DNA from: an uncultured Pirellula sp.
GTDB taxonomy: Bacteria > Planctomycetota > Planctomycetia > Pirellulales > Pirellulaceae
Reading direction: 5' to 3'
Assembly (NCBI GenBank): GCA_903892355.1
Contig: CAITIE010000125.1
Coordinates: 1-64,000 of the forward strand
DNA: 64,000 nucleotides
Part shown: positions 17,659 through 26,780 of the stretch, piece by piece
Position numbering within the stretch: position 1 is the first letter of the stretch
Layout: each line of letters starts with the position of its first letter
The notes under the pieces: model-generated
Told to the model about the DNA's origin: nothing
The model's input: only the letters and a program-made list of their open reading frames with translations
Database searches by the model: none
Program-made: the position numbers and the translations under genes

Positions 17659-18720
17659 TTAGCTGGCGAAACGGCTCTTGCCTGTACCAGCCTTCGCCTC
17701 GCCTATCGGCCAGCATTGAAAACCAAGCTGCTGCACCATGCTCTGGATACTCGCTGCAAAGTAAGGTCGTACGATCAAGACGAATCCGACTCCCATGTTA
17801 AAGACATGGTCCATCTCGGACTGCTCAACCTCACCGAGCCTCTGTAACCACTGGAAGACGGGAGAGACCTCCCACGAGCCTCGCTCGAACACCAAGTCCA
17901 CCGTTGGAGGAAGGATCCGCTCCGTGTTTTCCAATAGTCCGCCACCCGTAATATGGGCTAAGCCATGCACAACATTCTTTACTTTGTAGTGCGACAACAC
18001 CTTGCGAGTTAACTTGCTGTAAAGAAGTGTTGGCTCCAAAAGTGCATCGGCAACGGTTTGTTGCAAATCGGGGACATAGCTGTCGAGCTTTAGCCCAGCC
18101 TTATCAAAGATGATCTTTCTCGCCAAACTGTAGCCATTGCTGTGAATGCCGGATGAGTTTACTCCGAGGATGACGTCGCCATCTGCAATGCTCTTTCCAG
18201 ACACCATATCCTTTTTATCGACAACACCAACACAGAAACCAGCTAACTCATAGTCGCCAGTGTGGTAGTGGTCCGGCATGATCGCTGTTTCGCCACCGAT
18301 CAAACTGCACTCGGCTTCTATGCACCCATCCGAAATACCTTGGACCAATTGCTCGAGCAACGCCGGATTGTCTTTGCCCATCGCCACATAATCGAGGAAG
18401 AATAGCGGCTCAGCACCCGTGCATAGAACATCATTGACGCACATGGCAACCAGATCGATCCCGATTGTCGTATGGCGTTCCGCCCCAATGGCAACTTTCA
18501 ATTTCGTACCGACCCCATCCGTCCCCGACACCAAAATCGGCTGCTCGTAATTCCTCGCGAAGAGTCGCTGAGAAAAGTCGAGAGCGAACAACCCGGCGAA
18601 CCCACCGTCATTTCGCAAGACACGGGGTGTGAAAGTACGGTGCATCAGTCGGGGCAAACGCTGCATCGACTCTTCGTACAGCTCAAGATCAACACCGCTG
18701 TCTTTGTACGTAATGGCCAT
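17659..18720 (-). CDS. purM: Phosphoribosylformylglycinamidine cyclo-ligase (AIR synthetase)
   Basis: A 353-residue enzyme of de novo purine synthesis that closes the imidazole ring of AIR, using ATP. The family landmarks are all visible: Y-K-D-S-G-V-D near the start, [11 protein letters not shown] at about 64-74, [21 protein letters not shown] at about 144-153, [11 protein letters not shown] and H-I-T-G-G-G-L. Length is normal for PurM. It is a single gene converging with the PilZ gene; purC lies far away at 62286-63161, so the purine genes are dispersed. Confidence 0.97.
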   Translation of the reverse strand: MAITYKDSGVDLELYEESMQRLPRLMHRTFTPRVLRNDGGFAGLFALDFSQRLFARNYEQPILVSGTDGVGTKLKVAIGAERHTTIGIDLVAMCVNDVLCTGAEPLFFLDYVAMGKDNPALLEQLVQGISDGCIEAECSLIGGETAIMPDHYHTGDYELAGFCVGVVDKKDMVSGKSIADGDVILGVNSSGIHSNGYSLARKIIFDKAGLKLDSYVPDLQQTVADALLEPTLLYSKLTRKVLSHYKVKNVVHGLAHITGGGLLENTERILPPTVDLVFERGSWEVSPVFQWLQRLGEVEQSEMDHVFNMGVGFVLIVRPYFAASIQSMVQQLGFQCWPIGEAKAGTGKSRFAS

Positions 18721-18907
18721 GCAAACTCAACCGATGTAGGAACGTGAAAGGCGATAGAACTGGAATTTCACTGCTGGCTACCAAATCGCTGAACCCGCAT
18801 CCCGGGCCCTAGCTTTCAGCCGTCCAGATTATCGCCAACGGCGAACTCTCGGCGAGGGGTTATCAAAGAAATTCAACCGCAAATCATTGCAGTTTCGACA
18901 AAACCCG

Positions 18908-19699
18908 TTAGACGCGACCGATAATCTCTTGATCAAAATAATTGATGCACATGCCCGCGTCCACGACCAATGTCTGGGCATTGATTCCCGAAGAGCGAGG
19001 ACTGAGCAGGAAAGCCGCAACATTCGCTACTTCTTGCGTAGTTAAGCCATCCTTCCGAGGAATCGCTCGCTCGGCAAACAAATAGGCGTCCACGTAGCCG
19101 GGGATACCCGCCGACGCGCTCGTCTTGAGCAACCCGGCACCCACCGCATTGAACCGGACTTGGGAAAAACGGCTGAACGATTTGGCTAAAAACGCAAGCG
19201 AAGAATCGAGCGCCGCTTTGACCGGCGCCATAAACCCATAACTCTCGCTTGCCATCTTCGTGGTTGAAATGCTGATGGTCACGACCGATGCATCAGCCAC
19301 CATACAGGGCTTCAGCGCGTTGCTGATCGCTATGAGCGAAAAACAAGAAATATCGACGGCCTGGAGAAACTGCCGCCGCGTCGTCTCATGAAAGGGCTTG
19401 ATCCCATCACTGTAGTCAGCAAAGGCGATCGAATGACAAACTCCCTGGATGGGTATGTTTGCCTCGGCGAGTTGCGAAGCAACTCTGTCGATCTCATCCT
19501 GCTTCTCAACATCACAAACATAGACAGGACGCCCAGGAAAAAGCTTCGTGACCTCCTCCTGCCGTTTCGGCGTGCGTACTACGTAAACCGTGTCCGCACC
19601 CGCCTCCTCCAAGGTCTTGCCCACGAACGCAGCCACACTTTTTTTGTTGGCCACGCCGAAAATAATTATCCGCTTACCGTCTAATTTCAAATAGTCCAT
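18908..19699 (-). CDS. fabI: Enoyl-[acyl-carrier-protein] reductase (NADH)
   Basis: A 263-residue short-chain dehydrogenase that performs the last reduction in each fatty acid elongation cycle. It shows the FabI-type cofactor motif ([10 protein letters not shown]), H-S-I-A-F-A in the active-site region, and the catalytic Tyr-x6-Lys pair in Y-G-F-M-A-P-V-K. The late segments ([17 protein letters not shown]-x-x-x-V-D-A-G) are conserved. The ATG at 19699 lies 6 bases after the stop of the membrane-anchored protein gene upstream, so the two are probably co-transcribed. A TTG one codon earlier is the only alternative. Confidence 0.95.
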   Translation of the reverse strand: MDYLKLDGKRIIIFGVANKKSVAAFVGKTLEEAGADTVYVVRTPKRQEEVTKLFPGRPVYVCDVEKQDEIDRVASQLAEANIPIQGVCHSIAFADYSDGIKPFHETTRRQFLQAVDISCFSLIAISNALKPCMVADASVVTISISTTKMASESYGFMAPVKAALDSSLAFLAKSFSRFSQVRFNAVGAGLLKTSASAGIPGYVDAYLFAERAIPRKDGLTTQEVANVAAFLLSPRSSGINAQTLVVDAGMCINYFDQEIIGRV

Positions 19700-19705
19700 C
19701 AAAGC

Positions 19706-20434
19706 CTACATGCCACCGAAGGAAGGACCAGCAGTGCTTGTAGCAGTCACTTTGTTCTTGATCGACTTGTTGGTTTCCGCCTTCTCAAGAACATCGCCGA
19801 TGTCCGATCCGGACCACTTGGTATTGATCAATTTCAAGTTCGCAAACTTTTCGTTTGCGGTCCAACTGTCCAGGCCTGATGTATCCAATTCGGTCGCTTG
19901 AACGCTGAGTCGACGCAGCCGGGGCAATGTCAAAAATCGCTCGATCGTCTTCGAGTCGATTTTATCGCATTTCACCGAAAGGATCTCCAGATCACGAAAC
20001 TCGAGCAGCAAATCGATATCGGCCGGGGTCAAGCCTGGATCTTTCCAGTACACGACCTGTACCGGCAATGGCTTCATGTCAGTGATGTACTTTTCGAGCG
20101 GCGATGGCTCTTTCGGCGGCTCCGACTTTTTAGGAGCGGCTGCTCCCTCGGTCCCTTCTTCCGCACCCTCATCCCCGCCACCTCGGCGCCGGTTGTTCCT
20201 CGGCTGGGCCGCGAACTCGTCGTCATCACCTCGATGCTGCAACTGAACGAAGTCCCCGTTCTTGGCCTTCAACCTGGCGATCCGACTGTTGTGGTTGAGC
20301 CAGAACGAATAGATGTATCCACAAAACCCTAGCGCCCCAACCAAAAGTAAAAGCCCAAGGATCGCAGCAGGCCCAAGACCCTTCTTAGGTGCCGGTGTGG
20401 TTGGTGCTTCAGGTTCCAATAGTTCGTCAGACAT
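19706..20434 (-). CDS. Membrane-anchored protein with LRR-like C-terminal domain, unknown function
   Basis: A 242-residue protein with a Pro/Glu-rich cytoplasmic tail, one transmembrane helix (A-A-I-L-G-L-L-L-L-V-G-A-L-G-F-C-G-Y at about 23-40), a charged low-complexity linker (Arg, Gly, Glu, Pro; about 70-115), and a C-terminal domain of about 110 residues whose alternating D-L-E-I-L-S-V-K and L-R-R-L-S-V-Q-A segments resemble leucine-rich repeats. No enzyme motif was seen. It precedes fabI by 6 bases, but a role in lipid synthesis is not indicated by its sequence. A scaffold or sensing function is possible. Confidence 0.7.
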   Translation of the reverse strand: MSDELLEPEAPTTPAPKKGLGPAAILGLLLLVGALGFCGYIYSFWLNHNSRIARLKAKNGDFVQLQHRGDDDEFAAQPRNNRRRGGGDEGAEEGTEGAAAPKKSEPPKEPSPLEKYITDMKPLPVQVVYWKDPGLTPADIDLLLEFRDLEILSVKCDKIDSKTIERFLTLPRLRRLSVQATELDTSGLDSWTANEKFANLKLINTKWSGSDIGDVLEKAETNKSIKNKVTATSTAGPSFGGM

Positions 20435-20603
20435 GAACGTTCGCCTGTACAGAAAAAAGACTACAAGTATGGACTAAAAGAAATGACCGAAAGGGACGAC
20501 ATTCCGAGGCAACAGTCGGTCTTGCCAATCGCAAATCGCCGCTGGCGTGGGCAATCATTGCCCCAGGCGCATGATAGACCGGCTAGAAGACTTTGTCACG
20601 GGC

Positions 20604-22796
20604 TTAATTGCCTGTTAAGTCATGGGCAATCGAAAGCTCTTGCAACGTACCCGCCGTGACATCCTGGATCCGGAACCGAATCTGAATGGAGGGCATTTTG
20701 TAGGCAAACGGAGGGCTGGTTTCTCGTTCCGATTCCTCGTCGGTGGCCCCGTTGCCGTCATCGTCCAAGCCATCCACGCCGGCATCTGGGAGCAGGTTGG
20801 AAGCCGAAGCGGCCAAGCCAAATCGAACTAAACCATTTGCGGACATTCCTAACGATTGCCGATTTCCGTCCGATTCATAATAGTCTGTAAAGGTATCGAA
20901 GGTTGGCTGATAGACGTTGCTAGACACGTTGAATCGCCCCGATTTGATCAATGACGCGTTCGGCAGCACAGTCGTCCCCATCGACAACGGAGCAAACCCC
21001 GACAACGCAGAACTCCAGAGACTTGCTTGCTTGCTGATCACCGCTCCCCAGTCCTTCGTAAAGTGAGACATCCCGGGGGCCCCATCCGTCAACGTCACCG
21101 ACTGGGAAAAGTTGCTGATTTGGTTAACCACTCGCCGTCCCCAACACAGATCGACGAAAGTCCCCGAGTTTGCGATAACCGGGGTGGAGCCTTCGAACTG
21201 GCGGATCATCAATCCATACCCGGGGTCCCCAGGACCAACAATCAAATCGTCCGTTTGAGGCCAACCGGCTTCACTGCGGTCGTCTGTGGTACCGTTGAGG
21301 TCGTCGTCGACACCCAAAATCCCCCAGCCGCCATCTGCACCAGGTGCCGCAAACTGCTGCGCCGTCGCATCGAATCCGCGAACATCGAATCCAACAACAT
21401 TCGAGGCTACGATCTCCTCAAGAGTTGGAGTAATAACAAGCCCCCCCGCGTTATCTCTCGAAACCGATGTCCTGAAGAACGCGGCAGGGATGAAACCGCG
21501 ATCGAAAGGCTTCATGGTTCCGTAGTCGATGGCCGTTGGACTTCCTCCATCATCTTGCGTCACATTGCCGTACGCCAGATTGGTCATCCGCAAGTAACCA
21601 CCGGTGGAATCGGATTCGTTGGTCAAGGCCAGAACTGGCAGCGAAGCCGTGTTATCGCCGCTTGGTGCAACGTAATGCGCAAATCGATTTTCAGGCAGTT
21701 GCAAATCCGCGAGCGAGTTTGTCTTTAACACCAACGCATCGCGAACCGAATCATAAAACGATCGAACCGATAGATCGCACCGCTGATACGCGAAACGCAT
21801 GTGATAACGGAAACTGTCGGTGCTACCCACTGCAACAGGCAAAGGCCGAACAGCCACCTGCGGATCACTAGGTATCGTCATGCCAGAAGGCGGGGTAATG
21901 TTCAAGTCTGGGCGGATCAATAGAACACGGCGGCACAATGCGATCCGGTCCGGCATACCATCCGTATCAGGAACTCCATCTCCAGTCCGATCTGCAACTG
22001 GGGCAACATCCAAGACGGGGTTGGAGGGAGGAATCACGCCATAACCACTATTCCCCAACTCCGCAATTTCGATCGAGCCCAAATCATTAAGTGGTCGCAT
22101 GAACCATGCGATCTCCGCATACTCGGAAGCCACCGTTACGTCGGTGAAATAATCATCCTCGACAATCGCACTGCTCGAACCAGTGGTGTTGTATTGATGA
22201 ATCTTGAGCAACGCCAAAGGCACCCTGCCTCGGAACCATTCGCCGTCGCGAGCCTTGGCAGTGAACATCAAAACATCATCGATGTCGGACCAGCGACTGG
22301 CGCTGATTCGGTCTTCAATCTCGGCCCCCGCTGGATTGTAATTAAACAGCATCGCTGTCGAATCGCTGATGGGACCGTCGTTGTACATGAAGTACCCATT
22401 CGCTGCCTGGTACGACTGAGGCAGTGTATTGGTATTGACGGTCAATCCGTTCAAATCCGATCGAAGCAATCCCGACAGCGAACGCAACTGGTCGCTCCCA
22501 GTCAAACGAGCCCGACCCGCTGTCACCCCTTCGCTCATCGTCTTAAAACCTTGAGCCAGCGCCAGCATGATCAGCAACGTCAACGCTGTGGCGATCAAAA
22601 CCTCGATCAGCGTCATCCCGCGGCGAACATTCAGCGTCGTTCCGCGGCGGCAAATCGGCATCATGTAACGACGGGAACATTGCTGCATTGCTGTGTCGCC
22701 AACCTGCGGACGAACCACAAACGGTTCGCAATCGAACGCACTTACCGGAAGGTCCGCCGAACGCGTGGACAGACTGACAGCAGAGAGCCTCATCAT
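20604..22796 (-). CDS. Large pseudopilin-like protein with prepilin N-terminal methylation signal
   Basis: About 730 residues. A prepilin peptidase site R-R-G/M-T-L-I-E-V-L-I with the +5 glutamate is followed by a 20-residue hydrophobic helix, as in GspJ/PilW-type minor pseudopilins. The mature part is long (over 650 aa) and beta-rich, with Asp-rich segments such as D-R-T-G-D-G-V-P-D-T-D-G and D-D-D-L-N-G-T-T-D-D that look like calcium loops. The chosen ATG at 22796 has GGAAAG about 7 bases upstream but gives a 60-residue leader; the ATG at 22664 would give a normal 16-residue leader. It lies 18 kb from the main secretion cluster and has no other pilus gene beside it. Confidence 0.8.
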   Translation of the reverse strand: MMRLSAVSLSTRSADLPVSAFDCEPFVVRPQVGDTAMQQCSRRYMMPICRRGTTLNVRRGMTLIEVLIATALTLLIMLALAQGFKTMSEGVTAGRARLTGSDQLRSLSGLLRSDLNGLTVNTNTLPQSYQAANGYFMYNDGPISDSTAMLFNYNPAGAEIEDRISASRWSDIDDVLMFTAKARDGEWFRGRVPLALLKIHQYNTTGSSSAIVEDDYFTDVTVASEYAEIAWFMRPLNDLGSIEIAELGNSGYGVIPPSNPVLDVAPVADRTGDGVPDTDGMPDRIALCRRVLLIRPDLNITPPSGMTIPSDPQVAVRPLPVAVGSTDSFRYHMRFAYQRCDLSVRSFYDSVRDALVLKTNSLADLQLPENRFAHYVAPSGDNTASLPVLALTNESDSTGGYLRMTNLAYGNVTQDDGGSPTAIDYGTMKPFDRGFIPAAFFRTSVSRDNAGGLVITPTLEEIVASNVVGFDVRGFDATAQQFAAPGADGGWGILGVDDDLNGTTDDRSEAGWPQTDDLIVGPGDPGYGLMIRQFEGSTPVIANSGTFVDLCWGRRVVNQISNFSQSVTLTDGAPGMSHFTKDWGAVISKQASLWSSALSGFAPLSMGTTVLPNASLIKSGRFNVSSNVYQPTFDTFTDYYESDGNRQSLGMSANGLVRFGLAASASNLLPDAGVDGLDDDGNGATDEESERETSPPFAYKMPSIQIRFRIQDVTAGTLQELSIAHDLTGN

Positions 22797-23049
22797 GAAA
22801 CAACTTTCCGTAAATAAAACCCGCAGCAAAAGGAGGAGGGTGTGTGGTCACAAGGGTAGTGGTGGAGGCTGTTCACCACACGCTCAATTACACCTTCCTA
22901 TCGCCCAAAAGTCAAGTTTTCTCGATGTTTCACCTTGGGAATCAACGGAGGAATGCCCCTTTTGCGATTGCAACGATGCGTCGATGGCGTGCCGTGAACG
23001 CCCGCTTGGCACCCTGGCTGGAATTTCGGCATGCCTCGGCCCATGCGGC
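22797..23049. other. Gap between pseudopilin gene and glycosyltransferase gene
   Basis: Both neighbouring genes are on the minus strand, so this should hold the promoter of the pseudopilin gene and the 3' end of the glycosyltransferase transcript. A purine-rich AAAGGAGGAGGG run lies at 22829-22840. No stem-loop with a T-run was found and no protein-like frame is present. Confidence 0.4.
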
Positions 23050-24159
23050 TCAATCCCCCGCCAACACTTGCTCCAACCGCCCGAGATTGGCCTCCACGCT
23101 GAATCGACTCTCCACCAATTCTCGCCCCTGCCGCCCTAGATTTCGTCGCAACTCAGGATCGACCAGCAGCCGCCGAAGCCCCTCAAACCACTCTTCCTCA
23201 TTCGATGCGGCGATCCCGACTCGGCCCCCAGCCCCGCCTCTGTCCCCAGCTAAGATATCGGCATTCACACCGATCGGAGATGCAACCGCCGGAATCCCAA
23301 TCGCCATGTACTGCACCAGCTTGGTCGCCGCTTTGTACTTCATCCACTCCTGATCACTGGGTAATGGCATCACCCCGATGTCCATCGTCCGCAAAAACCC
23401 GAGTTCCGTTTCCGGCGCCCATCGCTCGAACCGGATATCGACTCCTGCCAAGTCGATCCCACGGAGCGGTTCATCGGTCGGCGCGACCACCAAAAGGGTG
23501 AACGAATGCTCCCTGGATAACCTCCGTAACGCTCCCGCGCAAACTCGCATGAACGCTAGATTGGACGTCGTGCCAATCCATCCGATCGTCGGTTTGCTGG
23601 GCGGCTCCAATGGGTAATCCCGGCAGTGATACCTTTCGAGCGATACCGAAGTTGGGATCTCAGTAATCCGATCGTGGAACTGAGCCACATACTCCCTGAG
23701 CGGCCGATTGCTGACAATCACGTGATCGCTCATCCGGATCAGCTTGGGAATCTTTTCCGGGAACTGCAAAAAGATCGCGTCGTCGACATCCAGAACCAAT
23801 CGCGGTGTCCATCGACGAAACCGTTCGTCCATCCATGTGCTCTCATCATGAAATGCCCCTCGCTCCAAGTAAATCGTGTCGGGGCGAAACCAGCGAGCAT
23901 CGAGGCTTTGCAGCCAGCGGTTGGCCCGTTTGATTTGATAACTCGGACGCCAACCTAACTTCGGGTAGTAATCATAAACACTCGGATGACTCGTCCACAT
24001 CCGGCAACGATGGCCTCGAGCTTCCAACGGTTTTTGGAAAGCAAAAAAACGAAAACGGGTCGACGGCACGTTGGCTCCGAGCGTTACAAACCCGAGCCTT
24101 TTCGGTTTCGGGCGGAGCGAAGAAGACGCATCGGTTAGTTCGGCCACAGTACGGTTCAC
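23050..24159 (-). CDS. Glycosyltransferase, GT4-like (GT-B fold)
   Basis: A 369-residue cytoplasmic enzyme. The C-terminal half has the GT4 pattern: P-T-I-G-W-I-G-T-T-S-N at about 201-211, then the donor-binding region M-P-L-P-S-D-Q-E-W-M-K-Y-K-A-A-T-K-L-V-Q-Y-M-A-I-G-I-P-A-V-A-S-P-I-G (about 275-307), and a final helical segment L-V-E-S-R-F-S-V-E. It probably transfers a sugar from a nucleotide donor to a glycan or glycoconjugate; substrate not predictable. It begins with GTG at 24159; a second GTG at 24147 is possible. It follows miaE in the same direction after about 110 bases. Confidence 0.85.
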   Translation of the reverse strand: MNRTVAELTDASSSLRPKPKRLGFVTLGANVPSTRFRFFAFQKPLEARGHRCRMWTSHPSVYDYYPKLGWRPSYQIKRANRWLQSLDARWFRPDTIYLERGAFHDESTWMDERFRRWTPRLVLDVDDAIFLQFPEKIPKLIRMSDHVIVSNRPLREYVAQFHDRITEIPTSVSLERYHCRDYPLEPPSKPTIGWIGTTSNLAFMRVCAGALRRLSREHSFTLLVVAPTDEPLRGIDLAGVDIRFERWAPETELGFLRTMDIGVMPLPSDQEWMKYKAATKLVQYMAIGIPAVASPIGVNADILAGDRGGAGGRVGIAASNEEEWFEGLRRLLVDPELRRNLGRQGRELVESRFSVEANLGRLEQVLAGD

Positions 24160-24272
24160 CCTTCGTTGAACTTCCGATCGCGTTCACACCCCAATACAAT
24201 ATCATCACCGAACACAACATCCTCACCTCAACCATTGGCCAAAGGCACCATGGCCGAACGCAGCTTGAATCG

Positions 24273-24848
24273 CTAGCTGTGCATTCTGGCGAGCGGATGA
24301 CCACCAGCGATGATCTCCGATTCCGCTGCAGACAATTCTTCCAATCGCTGCCGCACCAACTCAGAGTCTTGAAATAACCTCGCCAACCGTACATAGGTCG
24401 TGTGGTGACGAGCTTCGGACTCGAACAGGGAGCCATAAAAATCGGCGAGCTCTCTGTCGTCGATATGCTCGCGTAGGAGTTTAAACCGCTCGCAGGATCG
24501 AGCCTCGATCAGCCCTGCGGTGAGCAGTCGATCGACCGCCCGGTTGGGTTCGTCCGAGCGCACTAGTGCGTTCAGTCGTTTCCCGTAATCGCCGGGTCTT
24601 AAGCGTCGAAAGCGTATGTTTCGGCGTTTCAAGAGATCGAGGACCCTATGAAAGTGCTCCAGCTCTTCCTGGACGATGACCGTCATCTCTCTCGTCAACT
24701 CCTCACAATCGACATAAGCCCCGATCAAGTTCATCGCGGTCGCAGCCGCTTTGTACTCGCAGTGAGCATGGTCGATAAGTATTTCAGGTAGATTCCCCTG
24801 AACTTGCTTGAGCCAGCGACTTTGGGATTCGCTCTGCAGATGCAACAT
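24273..24848 (-). CDS. miaE: tRNA-(ms2io6A) hydroxylase, MiaE-like
   Basis: A 191-residue di-iron protein of the MiaE ferritin-like family. The ligand pattern is complete: Glu31 (H-C-E-Y-K-A-A), E-x-x-H at 64-67 (E-H-F-H), Glu116 (I-E-A-R-S-C-E), and E-x-x-H at 145-148 (E-A-R-H-H). MiaE hydroxylates the isopentenyl side chain of 2-methylthio-N6-isopentenyladenosine at position 37 of tRNAs reading U-starting codons. Length fits the family. It starts 8 bases after the exported methyltransferase gene, so the run ruvX, methyltransferase, miaE is probably one operon. Confidence 0.9.
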   Translation of the reverse strand: MLHLQSESQSRWLKQVQGNLPEILIDHAHCEYKAAATAMNLIGAYVDCEELTREMTVIVQEELEHFHRVLDLLKRRNIRFRRLRPGDYGKRLNALVRSDEPNRAVDRLLTAGLIEARSCERFKLLREHIDDRELADFYGSLFESEARHHTTYVRLARLFQDSELVRQRLEELSAAESEIIAGGHPLARMHS

Positions 24849-24856
24849 CGCCCTTG

Positions 24857-25741
24857 CTACTCCTTCGTGTCCTTAGTGTTACCATCCGAAGTGTTACCAT
24901 CGGGCCCCAAGAACATCAGGTGCTGCCATGGAAGCCGGTCATACTGCTTGACCAACCGAAACCCATTGGCCTCGTATTCTTTCAAAATCTGCTTCTTAGT
25001 CATCTTGTGCTCCGGCTTGATGGGGACTTGCGGATCTTCGCCTCGAAACTCCACCAAAGCGATCACGCCATCCTTTTTGAGAGAACGACGCATGGCGGAA
25101 AGCATCTCCACCGGATTGGAGAACTCGTGGTAAACATCCACCATCAAAATCAAATCCAACGTCCCTTCAGTTTCCTTAGGACTGCTGGTTTCCTTGGGAT
25201 CACTGGGCTGCTTGGAAGAGCCGGGCTGCTTGGAAGAGCCGGGCAGCTTGGGATCATGGGGCAATCCGAGGATCATGTCGACATTCTTCAAATTGTTCTG
25301 TTCACAGCGACGCGACAACTCCTGCAACATTTCAGGTTGAATGTCGACCGCGTAGACCTTGCCTGCCGGGCCTACCCGTTTGGCCAATTCGATCGTGTAG
25401 TAGCCATCGCCACAACCCATGTCACAAACGACCATACCCGGTTGAATCCCCAATTGCGCCAGCATCTCCTCCGGGTTCTCTTCTTGGATTCGTTCCGGTC
25501 GGTTCAACCATGGGATTCCGTGGTAACTCATCGGCAATGCGATACGTCGTCCCAAGTACTTGGTCAGTGGTTCAGGAACCTCGGACCCCGTGGGAATTCC
25601 GCGACGGTCTGATTTGTCTTGAGATTGGCAGCGTGGCGCAACTCCACCGAGCACTAGGCACACCGATGCCGCAGCAACCCAGACAACCGCTCCCCAGGCG
25701 CGATGCTTCTGTTGTTTATCCATCGATCGATTCGTGCTCAT
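24857..25741 (-). CDS. Class I SAM-dependent methyltransferase with N-terminal signal peptide
   Basis: A 294-residue protein. The core has the SAM motif V-V-C-D-M-G-C-G-D-G-Y-Y-T at about 102-114, the acidic ribose-binding residue in Y-A-V-D-I-Q, and motif IV-like L-D-L-I-L-M-V-D-V-Y-H-E-F. Unusually, the N-terminus (residues 13-40, A-W-G-A-V-V-W-V-A-A-A-S-V-C-L-V-L-G-G) looks like a signal peptide, placing a SAM enzyme outside the cytoplasm or making it membrane-anchored. A Lys/Pro/Ser/Glu insertion at about 165-193 is encoded by short tandem duplications (GGGCTGCTTGGAAGAGCC repeats near 25215-25252). The ATG at 25741 overlaps the ruvX end by 26 bases; an ATG at 25723 would overlap by 8. Confidence 0.82.
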   Translation of the reverse strand: MSTNRSMDKQQKHRAWGAVVWVAAASVCLVLGGVAPRCQSQDKSDRRGIPTGSEVPEPLTKYLGRRIALPMSYHGIPWLNRPERIQEENPEEMLAQLGIQPGMVVCDMGCGDGYYTIELAKRVGPAGKVYAVDIQPEMLQELSRRCEQNNLKNVDMILGLPHDPKLPGSSKQPGSSKQPSDPKETSSPKETEGTLDLILMVDVYHEFSNPVEMLSAMRRSLKKDGVIALVEFRGEDPQVPIKPEHKMTKKQILKEYEANGFRLVKQYDRLPWQHLMFLGPDGNTSDGNTKDTKE

Positions 25742-26249
25742 CGTCTGTACTCTCCAGAGTGACTGGTCGAAAACCAGGGTGTCGCGAGGATTCTAAATAG
25801 GCATCCAAAATAATATGCGCCGCAATTTTATCGAGTTGTTTCTTACGTTGCTTGTGAGTCAGCTCAACTTCTCTCAACAATCGGGTCGCGAGCGCCGTCG
25901 TATAACGTTCATCGATGAACCGGACTGGGCGTTCGGTCGTCTCCATCAACCATCGCGCAAACGCCCGCGATTCTTTGGCCTTGGCACTATCCCGGCCATC
26001 GCAGTGAATCGGTAGCCCAACCACCCAACCCAGGATCTGATTGTCCTGTGTCAACTTGCGAAAATACTTAGCCTCAAGCGGTTCCGGACGTCTCTGGAAA
26101 GTCTCGAGCGGACTGGTCCATGTCCTACTGGGATCGCAGATCGAGATCCCAATACGTACGGTCCCGTAGTCGATTCCCGCCAATCGACCCGTTGCCGGCC
26201 AACCCAATTCTTCCTCGTCGAACTCGCCCAACTTTCGCAACTTCCGCAA
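25716..26249 (-). CDS. ruvX: Putative pre-16S rRNA nuclease / Holliday junction resolvase homolog (YqgF/RuvX)
   Basis: A 177-residue YqgF-family RNase H-fold protein. The acidic motif I-D-Y-G-T-V-R-I-G-I-S at about 26-36 is the hallmark; V-V-G-L-P-I-H, F-I-D-E-R-Y-T-T and D-K-I-A-A-H-I-I-L-D-A-Y-L complete the set of catalytic Asp/Glu residues. The family takes part in 16S rRNA 5'-end maturation. No ATG precedes the motif; TTG codons at 26249, 26240 and 26231 are candidate starts, so the N-terminus is uncertain. It is the first gene of the minus-strand run with the methyltransferase and miaE. Confidence 0.92.
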   Translation of the reverse strand: MRKLRKLGEFDEEELGWPATGRLAGIDYGTVRIGISICDPSRTWTSPLETFQRRPEPLEAKYFRKLTQDNQILGWVVGLPIHCDGRDSAKAKESRAFARWLMETTERPVRFIDERYTTALATRLLREVELTHKQRKKQLDKIAAHIILDAYLESSRHPGFRPVTLESTDDEHESIDG

Positions 26250-26320
26250 TTTGGCTTGTTTCTAGTTCCATCCTCCAGGTATTTCTACCCGCCGGTACAG
26301 TATTGGACCTCATTCGAAGA

Positions 26321-26695
26321 ATGCATGCAATGATGTTAAAACCCTTACGATTTTCGCGTCGCACTTGGATTGCCGTGACTTGTGTCGGTATCTTGCTGGC
26401 TCCGATCAGGGGATTCGCCCAAGACCCATTGGACATCAATGAGGCTGAGCGGATGTTCTCGTACAACACCGTAGAACTGAGAGACCAACTCACCTATGGG
26501 CTCCGGGTCGCATTTCCCGAACAACAAGCCTTTGTCGACCAAGTCGTAGCGAAAGTCGACAGCGGAGAGATGTCGCGGGCCATGGTGAATGTGGTCTTCG
26601 TATGGGCGCGGAAGCGGAAACCCAACATTCCGTTCCCCTATTTCGAAGCGGTCATGCGATTGCTTGCAGAAAAACGAGGTATCTCGTTCGATTGA
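26321..26695 (+). CDS. Small exported protein, unknown function
   Basis: A 124-residue product. The ATG at 26321 (or 26330) places a clean signal peptide at the N-terminus: Arg-rich start, hydrophobic W-I-A-V-T-C-V-G-I-L-L-A-P, and cleavage near G-F-A-Q-D. The mature part of about 95 residues is helical, with charged segments and a conserved-looking A-R-K-R-K-P-N-I-P-F-P-Y-F-E end. A longer frame to 26120 would run antisense through ruvX and is not credible. Divergent from ruvX with a gap of about 70 bases. No family was recognised. Confidence 0.65.
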   Translation: MHAMMLKPLRFSRRTWIAVTCVGILLAPIRGFAQDPLDINEAERMFSYNTVELRDQLTYGLRVAFPEQQAFVDQVVAKVDSGEMSRAMVNVVFVWARKRKPNIPFPYFEAVMRLLAEKRGISFD

Positions 26696-26710
26696 ACGGG
26701 TCTCTAACTG

Positions 26711-26736
26711 TGTTTCTACGGGGTGTTTCTACGGGG
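26711..26736. repeat. 13-bp tandem duplication between convergent genes
   Basis: TGTTTCTACGGGG occurs twice head to tail. It lies just past the stop of the small exported protein and before the convergent oxidoreductase. A short stem TGCTAG/CTAGCA (26751-26769) follows but lacks a T-run on either strand, so it is not called a terminator. Confidence 0.7.
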
Positions 26737-26780
26737 TGTCGGTTTTTTCCTGCTAGCTCCAAACTAGCAATTCAAACCTC

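Noticed and set aside
26751-26769. Possible terminator between the small exported protein and the oxidoreductase
   Set aside because: The stem is only 6 bp and has no T-run on either strand.
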